25,965 bases of DNA, taken from an uncultured Muribaculaceae bacterium. GTDB lineage: Bacteria > Bacteroidota > Bacteroidia > Bacteroidales > Muribaculaceae. The notes beneath the pieces were generated by a model, which was not told the DNA's origin, did not search any database, and saw only the letters and a list, made by a program, of their open reading frames with translations. The position numbers were made by a program, and so were the translations under genes. Positions 20,823 to 25,965 of the stretch are shown here, piece after piece (positions within the stretch are counted from its first letter, which is position 1; every line of letters starts with the position of its first letter). The stretch spans positions 1 to 25,965 of the forward strand of contig CAJGBY010000021.1 in assembly GCA_904501735.1 (NCBI GenBank), given 5' to 3'.

Positions 20823-23822
20823 ATGAATGAAGCTGCTTTAAGTCAATTATATCTTAAGGATACGGCGTTTAAGGACCTTATGCAACGCCGCATCTTTAAT
20901 GTGTTGCTGATATCGTCGTCGTATGATGCGTTTATGCTCGAAGATGATGGTCGCGTGGAGGAACAGTTGTTCTTTGAGTATATGGCTCTGAATTTGAGCT
21001 CGCCACCTCGATTCACGCAGGTGAGTGATTACGAGACTGCTTTTAGTCATCTTGTAGCCAAGAAATATGACCTCGTGATTGCGATGCCCGGTGTGGACAT
21101 CAGTGAAACATTTGTGCAAGCAAAGAAGATGAAGTGGCTTTATCCCGAAGTGCCTATTGTGGTGCTTACTCCGTTCTCGCGCGAGGTGTCGCGTCGTTTG
21201 GCGAATGAGGACTTCGGCGGGGTTGACTATGTGTTTAGTTGGCTCGGAAATGTGGATTTGCTTCTTGCTATTATCAAGCTTCTTGAGGATAAGTTGAATG
21301 CCGAGAATGACATCAATGAGGTGGGTGTGCAGCTCATTTTGCTCGTTGAGGATTCGATTCGTTTCTATTCGTCGGTGCTTCCTACATTATATAAGTTCTT
21401 GCTTCGTCAATCGTTGATATTCTCGACCGAGGCGTTGAACGAACATGAGAAAATGATGCGTTTGCGTGGTCGTCCTAAGGTGATGCTTGCGCGTACCTAT
21501 AAGGAGGCAATGGAGCTGTATGAACAGTATAGCAAGAATATTCTTGGTGTGATTAGCGATGTGTCGTTCACGCGCGAAGGTAAGAAAGATTCGCAAGCAG
21601 GTATAAAACTTGCCAAGGCTCTTCGCGAACGCGACCCTTATCTGCCTCTTATCATTGAATCGAGCGAGGTGGAAAACGAAAAGTATGTGAAGGACTTCCA
21701 AGGTACATTCATCGACAAGAATTCAAAGAAATTGCCTGTGGACTTGGGTTGTGCCATTATGGAGAACTTCGGTTTCGGCGACTTTATCATCAAAAATCCT
21801 AATACTGGTGAGGAATTGCTTCGCATTAAGAACTTGAAGGATTTGCAGAATAATATTTTCTATGTTCCTGACGAGTCGCTGTTCTATCATGCTTCATATA
21901 ATGATATTTCGCGTTGGTTGTATTCGCGTGCAATGTTCCCGATAGCCGAGGTGATGAAGATGCACCGTTTTACCGATATCAGTGAGGCTCCTGCAGTGCG
22001 TCAACTCATCTTCGACCTGATTGTAAAGTATCGCAAGATGAAAAACCGCGGTGTCGTGGCAATTTTCAAGCGTGATCGTTTCGACCATTATTCTAATTTT
22101 GCTCGTATAGGTCAGGGTTCGCTTGGCGGAAAAGGCCGTGGTCTTGCATTTATCGACTCGGTGATTAAGAATTTCCCTGAATGTGATAATTTTGAGGGCG
22201 TTACAGTGCAGATACCTCGTACGGTGGTGATTTGTACCGATATATTCGACGAATTTATGGAGGCTAACAACCTTTATCAAATAGCGTTGAGCGATGCGCC
22301 CGATGAAGAAATCTTGCAAGCATTCCTTGCTGCGCATTTGCCCGAAAATTTGCAAGACGACTTCTATGCACTCTTTGAGGTGGTGAATCGTCCGTTGGCA
22401 GTGCGTAGTTCGAGTTTGCTTGAAGATAGCCACTATCAGCCATTTGCGGGAATTTATTCAACATATATGATACCATTGCTCAAGAATAAGGCCGAAATGC
22501 TTCGATTGTTGTGTGATGCTATCAAGAGTGTGTATGCCTCGGTATTTTTTGCCGATAGTAAGGCCTATATGACAGCCACTCGCAACATTATCGACCAAGA
22601 AAAAATGGCGATTATCTTGCAGGAAGTGGTGGGTACTGATTATGGCGATGTGTATTACCCATCGTTCTCGGGAGTGGGTCGCTCGTTGAACTATTATCCT
22701 ATCAATGATGAAAAGGCCGAAGAAGGTGTGGCCGAAGTGGCAGTGGGGCTTGGTAAATATATCGTTGACGGTGGACAAGCTTTGCGATTCTCGCCACATC
22801 ACCCCGACAGTGTGCTTCAAACAAGTACGCTTGACCTTGCGTTGCGCGACACGCAAACACGATTCTATGCTCTCGATATGAAGAACGAAACACCATCGTT
22901 CAGTGTTGACGATGGATTCAATATAAAAAAGATGCGTATTCAAGATGCTGTGGCTAATGGCTCGCTTAAGTATATGGTGAGCACTTACGACCACTACGAT
23001 GGTGTGATACGCGATAGTGATTATGGCGAAGGACGCAGAGTCGTTACATTTGCCAATATGCTTCAACATCGTTGTTTCCCTCTTGCTAATATCGTGGCAT
23101 TTATGCTCGAACAAGGTCAAAAAGCAATGCAACGCCCAGTTGAAATAGAATTTGCGGGTATTGTGGATCGTGATGCGAATGATGATAGCGAACGCAAGGG
23201 ACAAGTCTATTGGTTGCAGATACGCCCAATGGTGGACCGTAAAGAAATGCTCGACGAAGATGTGGCTAATATTGCGGGCGAAAGTGTGCTTGTGCGTAGT
23301 GAGAACGCGTTGGGTCATGGAATGATGGATAATATCAAATATGTGGTGATTGTGAAGCCCGAACGCTTCTCAATGTCAAATAATTTGGTGATTGCGCGTG
23401 AAATTGAAAAAATAAATCGTAACTTTACGCAAAATAACGAAAATTATGTTCTTATAGGTCCAGGGCGATGGGGCTCAAGCGATAGCGCATTGGGAATCCC
23501 AGTGAAATGGCCTCACATTTCGGCTGCTAAGGTGATTGTAGAAACTGCGCTTAAGGGCAATTCTATCGATCCAAGCCAAGGTACACACTTCTTCCAAAAC
23601 CTTACCTCGTTTGGTGTGGGATATTTTACGGTGAATGAGGCAAAAGAAGGTAATATTTGTGATATGGATTATCTTAATACCATGCCTGTGGTGGAAGAAA
23701 GTGAAAATGTGAAAGTGGTAGCTTTCGATGAATCGCTTGTGGTGGCAATAAATGGTCGCAAAGGGATAGGTGTAGTGCTTAAGCCTGGCTATAAGACTAA
23801 GGAACAAGTTTCGGAGGATTAA
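20823..23822 (+). CDS. Two receiver-like domains fused to a PEP-synthase-type ATP-grasp protein
   Basis: The 999-residue product has no signal peptide or membrane helix. Residues 22-155 resemble a response-regulator receiver that has lost its phosphate acceptor (YDLVIAMPGVD where DxxLLD is normal). Residues 170-320 resemble a complete receiver, with acidic pair Glu176-Asp177, acceptor Asp246 (GVISDVSF), Ser in PLIIESSE and Lys299 (FIDKNS), but with an insertion of about 25 residues after the first helix. From 425 the N-terminal ATP-binding part of PEP synthase/pyruvate phosphate dikinase follows: GQGSLGGKGRGL (430-441), RPLAVRSSSLLEDSHYQPFAG (523-543), IILQEVVGT, VEIEFAG and YWLQIRPM. The phosphohistidine swivel domain and PEP/pyruvate barrel are not seen. 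Instead, a C-terminal region follows with IGPGRWGSSDSALG (878-891) and DPSQGTHFFQNL. It is therefore not an ordinary PEP synthase. The next gene starts 25 bases on and is probably its partner. Confidence 0.75.
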   Translation: MNEAALSQLYLKDTAFKDLMQRRIFNVLLISSSYDAFMLEDDGRVEEQLFFEYMALNLSSPPRFTQVSDYETAFSHLVAKKYDLVIAMPGVDISETFVQAKKMKWLYPEVPIVVLTPFSREVSRRLANEDFGGVDYVFSWLGNVDLLLAIIKLLEDKLNAENDINEVGVQLILLVEDSIRFYSSVLPTLYKFLLRQSLIFSTEALNEHEKMMRLRGRPKVMLARTYKEAMELYEQYSKNILGVISDVSFTREGKKDSQAGIKLAKALRERDPYLPLIIESSEVENEKYVKDFQGTFIDKNSKKLPVDLGCAIMENFGFGDFIIKNPNTGEELLRIKNLKDLQNNIFYVPDESLFYHASYNDISRWLYSRAMFPIAEVMKMHRFTDISEAPAVRQLIFDLIVKYRKMKNRGVVAIFKRDRFDHYSNFARIGQGSLGGKGRGLAFIDSVIKNFPECDNFEGVTVQIPRTVVICTDIFDEFMEANNLYQIALSDAPDEEILQAFLAAHLPENLQDDFYALFEVVNRPLAVRSSSLLEDSHYQPFAGIYSTYMIPLLKNKAEMLRLLCDAIKSVYASVFFADSKAYMTATRNIIDQEKMAIILQEVVGTDYGDVYYPSFSGVGRSLNYYPINDEKAEEGVAEVAVGLGKYIVDGGQALRFSPHHPDSVLQTSTLDLALRDTQTRFYALDMKNETPSFSVDDGFNIKKMRIQDAVANGSLKYMVSTYDHYDGVIRDSDYGEGRRVVTFANMLQHRCFPLANIVAFMLEQGQKAMQRPVEIEFAGIVDRDANDDSERKGQVYWLQIRPMVDRKEMLDEDVANIAGESVLVRSENALGHGMMDNIKYVVIVKPERFSMSNNLVIAREIEKINRNFTQNNENYVLIGPGRWGSSDSALGIPVKWPHISAAKVIVETALKGNSIDPSQGTHFFQNLTSFGVGYFTVNEAKEGNICDMDYLNTMPVVEESENVKVVAFDESLVVAINGRKGIGVVLKPGYKTKEQVSED

Positions 23823-23847
23823 AAAGTAATTTATAATATATATAGGT

Positions 23848-25605
23848 ATGTCATTTCTCGGTGGAGTAAAAAGAATCTTCGGTTTGACTGATGATGAAAT
23901 GGATGAACAAGATTATGTGGTGAGTGATAGAAACTCAGCAGAAGATGTTGTAACCGAAGTAAAGAAAAATAATGATGTGGAGATTTTCGACGAACAAGGC
24001 GAAATCCCCGATGGCGTATTTGATGGTTTGATTGAAATAGTCAATTCAAACCTCTCTCCACTTGTGCTAAAATGTATCGATGTTGAGGCCGAAAAGAAAT
24101 ACCTATATGATGCGTTGGGAACAAGATTTGCCGATTTTGTAAAAGCAACTCGCGAAAAGAGTCTTAATGCAGCCCGCGTGGAGTGGGAAAAAGAAAAATA
24201 TGTGCTTAAGAGTAAGGCAGAAGAAATGAAATCGCGTTGCGCTACTGCCGAAGCCGAAATGAATGAAATGAAGGCTATGAAGATGAGCGAAGAACGCCAA
24301 CGCTTAGCATTGAAGGAGCGTATTCGCAAACTCGAAGAGCAAGTAGAAGCAGTAGAGGCTGAAAAGGAACAACGACTACTCGAAAACAAGAGCCTTTTGA
24401 ATAAACTTAAGGTGGCTAATGTGAGAGGTGGCGACAATGAGGAAGTTGAAAGGGAAATGCAAGCCTTGACTCAACAAGTTGAGGACTTGAAACAACAATT
24501 AGCTCAAGCCACTGCAAACAATTCGGCAAGCGATGAAATGAATGCCGAAGTGGAAGAACTTAAGGCTGCTTTGACCGAAAAGGATAATACAATAGGTGAA
24601 ATGCAAGCTAAGTTGGATGAGTCGCAACAAACAATCACCAAACTGCAAGAAGAATTTGCTGTGGCAGGTGTGGAATTGGTGAAGGCTCAGAATGAACTCA
24701 ACAAAGCGAATGCCGACCTTGCTAATGCATCCGAAAATCTTGCTCTACTTGATGAAATCCAAGCTCAATTAGTGCTTGTAGAAGAATTCAAGAAGAACAA
24801 AGAAGAGGAAATTCAAGGATTGAAAGCACAAATTTCGAGTTTGGAGGCTGAGAAAGAGCAAGCTGTAAAGAATGCAGTGGGCAGCGAGGCTGATAAATTT
24901 GAAGAACTTATAAATGAAAGCGAAAAAGAATGCGCCGAATTGAAGGAGCGTGTGGCTGAATTGGAACAAGAACTTTCGGCTTGCAACGACCGCATAGGTG
25001 CATTGGCTAAAGAGAATGTTGATACACTTGATGCGTTGCGTGCTCGCGATGAGGAGGTGGAACAGCACAAACAAGTAGCCGAAGCTAATGCAAAGCGCGC
25101 TGAAGAACTCAATAGTGATATTGATGCGTTGAAAGAAGAAATCTCGGTATTGAAAGATGCTCACAGTCGTGAAATTAATGAACTTAAGAGCGCTGAGGTA
25201 ACAAAGACTCAAAATTTCCAAGCCGAAATAGCCGAGTTGCAAGCTAAATTGAATGTAACAGGAAAGGTTGATGATTTGTTGGTAGACGACGATTTCCGCC
25301 AAGAGGTTGACGATGTCTTTGATAAAGTAGAGGCTAAGGAAGATGATTTGGATGCATTCTCGGTAATAGAAGAAGAATTGCTGTTGAACGATGACATGGT
25401 GCCATCGGTATCGGATGCTCTATCGAGTGAATCGTCAAGCGCTATTGAAGACGATGCCGATATTAGCTGGTTGCTTCCTGACGAAGATAATATGGTAGAG
25501 ACAATCGTTTTCGATGAAGAAGAGGTTGTCGAAACTCCAGCGTCGGATAAATCGGATAAGAAAGAAGACGAAGGTGCTCCCGAAGTACAAATGTCGCTAT
25601 TCTAA
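23848..25605 (+). CDS. Long coiled-coil protein with SepF-like N-terminal helix and clamp-binding-like C-terminus
   Basis: The 585-residue product has no signal peptide. It begins MSFLGGVKRIFGLTDDEMDE, an amphipathic helix followed by acidic residues, like the membrane-binding N-terminus of SepF. Residues 35-100 are a small mixed segment (EIPDGVFDGLIEIVNSNLSP). Residues about 100-470 are almost unbroken heptad-like coiled coil rich in Glu, Lys, Ala and Leu (for example LKERIRKLEEQVEAVEAEKE). The last 110 residues are acidic and probably disordered, with one hydrophobic patch (DISWLLPDEDN), and end QMSLF at 581-585. QMSLF fits the QL(S/D)LF sliding-clamp-binding motif, close to that of MutS. 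The gene is 25 bases after the receiver/ATP-grasp gene, with no terminator between, and is followed by a strong terminator, so the two form one operon. I do not know a named family. Structural or scaffold roles are likely. Confidence 0.75.
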   Translation: MSFLGGVKRIFGLTDDEMDEQDYVVSDRNSAEDVVTEVKKNNDVEIFDEQGEIPDGVFDGLIEIVNSNLSPLVLKCIDVEAEKKYLYDALGTRFADFVKATREKSLNAARVEWEKEKYVLKSKAEEMKSRCATAEAEMNEMKAMKMSEERQRLALKERIRKLEEQVEAVEAEKEQRLLENKSLLNKLKVANVRGGDNEEVEREMQALTQQVEDLKQQLAQATANNSASDEMNAEVEELKAALTEKDNTIGEMQAKLDESQQTITKLQEEFAVAGVELVKAQNELNKANADLANASENLALLDEIQAQLVLVEEFKKNKEEEIQGLKAQISSLEAEKEQAVKNAVGSEADKFEELINESEKECAELKERVAELEQELSACNDRIGALAKENVDTLDALRARDEEVEQHKQVAEANAKRAEELNSDIDALKEEISVLKDAHSREINELKSAEVTKTQNFQAEIAELQAKLNVTGKVDDLLVDDDFRQEVDDVFDKVEAKEDDLDAFSVIEEELLLNDDMVPSVSDALSSESSSAIEDDADISWLLPDEDNMVETIVFDEEEVVETPASDKSDKKEDEGAPEVQMSLF

Positions 25606-25629
25606 AAATCGGTGACAATATAATAAATG

Positions 25630-25668
25630 TAGGTGCATATAGCAGAAGCTAAATGCACCTATTTTTTT
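25630..25668 (+). terminator. Terminator of the receiver/ATP-grasp and coiled-coil operon
   Basis: A nine-pair stem TAGGTGCAT/ATGCACCTA (25630-25638 with 25653-25661), a one-base internal loop on each side, an inner TAGC/GCTA stem, loop AGAA and seven Ts. It begins 25 bases after the stop codon. Confidence 0.9.
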
Positions 25669-25806
25669 GTCGAAAATTGGCATATTTTATATAACTATGT
25701 TCTAAAACATAAAATAAACATTTTTTAACAAATGATTTAAAAATGGGATTTTCAGTGTGTTAAGTATAAAATGCACGAAAATCATTATTTTTTTCTTGCA
25801 CTGAAT

Positions 25807-25837
25807 TTTGCTATTTTGGAAAAAGGTATTAACTTTG
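25807..25837 (+). promoter_or_regulatory. Consensus promoter directed out of the right edge
   Basis: TTTG at 25807-25810, exactly 19 bases, TAACTTTG at 25830-25837 followed by CAC. This is the best match to the Bacteroidetes promoter consensus in the window. A second TTTTG at 25814-25818 is too close to serve. The stretch from the terminator (25668) to here is AT-rich and shows no gene. Confidence 0.75.
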
Positions 25838-25965
25838 CACTCGCTTTCGGAAAGAAACACGGCAAGTGAGCCGGTGTGGTGAAAGCAATAAAGCGAACAT
25901 TGAAGTATTTGCGATAGACTAAAAAGATAACAGGAAGCACAAGGTAAGAACAAGACTGAAGGGAC
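25838..25965 (+). other. Structured transcript leader, possibly of a stable RNA operon beyond the edge
   Basis: After the promoter, 128 bases contain no start codon with a usable frame. They do contain a long-range stem (tcgcttt 25841-25847 with aaagcga 25890-25896) enclosing a hairpin around cggc/gccg (25860-25863 with 25870-25873). The sequence is less AT-rich than the spacer before it. Its look, with scattered purine-rich stretches (aacaggaagcacaaggtaag), recalls the leaders of Bacteroidetes rRNA operons, but a long mRNA leader is equally possible. The window ends before the answer. Confidence 0.35.

Noticed and set aside
22458..23318. Minus-strand open frame of 286 codons
   Set aside because: Antisense to the ATP-grasp part of the 999-residue protein, rich in His, Cys and Ile as shadow frames are.
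20823..23822. Ordinary phosphoenolpyruvate synthase (ppsA)
   Set aside because: Only the ATP-grasp part is recognisable; I see no phosphohistidine swivel motif and no PEP-binding barrel, while two receiver-like domains are present.

Overview
The window looks like a chromosome segment of a gut-type member of the Bacteroidales. The evidence is: promoters of the Bacteroidetes form (TTTG or TTG, about 19-20 bases, then TAnnTTTG), few Shine-Dalgarno sequences, C-terminal type IX secretion (T9SS)-like sorting domains, a fimbrillin-like lipoprotein, a secreted sialidase, and the zinc-ribbon/HTH protein that accompanies Bacteroidetes tyrosine recombinases. No tRNA, rRNA or CRISPR array is visible inside the window. 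All family assignments were made by eye from sequence motifs; no search was run.

Layout. (1) 1-2620 is visibly AT-rich and looks like an accessory island. At the left edge is the start of a mobile-element zinc-ribbon/HTH gene that runs out of the window. Next to it, on the minus strand, is a decaying operon of the CsgG / small lipoprotein / DUF4810 / DUF799 type. The CsgG-like gene has an in-frame TAA at codon 238, with coding sequence continuing in frame to the next gene. The last gene survives only as a 35-codon lipoprotein stub that stops beside the mobile element. An 18-bp direct repeat brackets most of this operon. (2) 2623-5477, minus strand: a phosphodiester glycosidase followed by an RsmF-type rRNA methyltransferase. 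(3) 5779-8163: a large secreted protein with choice-of-anchor J modules and a sorting domain. (4) 8291-10720: a three-gene operon encoding an RsmI-like methyltransferase, a YycJ-type metallo-beta-lactamase-fold protein with an N-terminal extension, and MtgA, closed by a bidirectional terminator shared with a convergent alpha/beta hydrolase (10780-11814). (5) 12242-18459: a small 60-residue protein, a lipoprotein joining a fimbrillin-like N-terminus to a PI-PLC-like domain without catalytic residues, and a sialidase with three chitobiase-C-terminal-like repeats. A G8 tract lies just upstream of the -7 element of this block. (6) 18460-18939: a structured non-coding region with a terminator and a cluster of seven different short hairpins. 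(7) 18940-20547, minus strand: cmk and ispH. (8) 20823-25605: a two-gene operon. The first gene encodes two receiver-like domains fused to a PEP-synthase-type ATP-grasp region without a recognisable swivel or PEP-binding domain. The second encodes a long coiled-coil protein with a SepF-like N-terminal helix and a C-terminal QMSLF that matches the sliding-clamp-binding motif. (9) The right edge carries the best-matching promoter of the window, followed by a structured leader running out of the window, possibly that of a stable RNA operon.

The strongest candidates for undescribed biology are the receiver/ATP-grasp plus coiled-coil pair (8) and the catalytically dead PI-PLC-like surface lipoprotein under a possibly phase-variable promoter (5). 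The broken CsgG operon beside a mobile element (1) is a clear case of gene decay.
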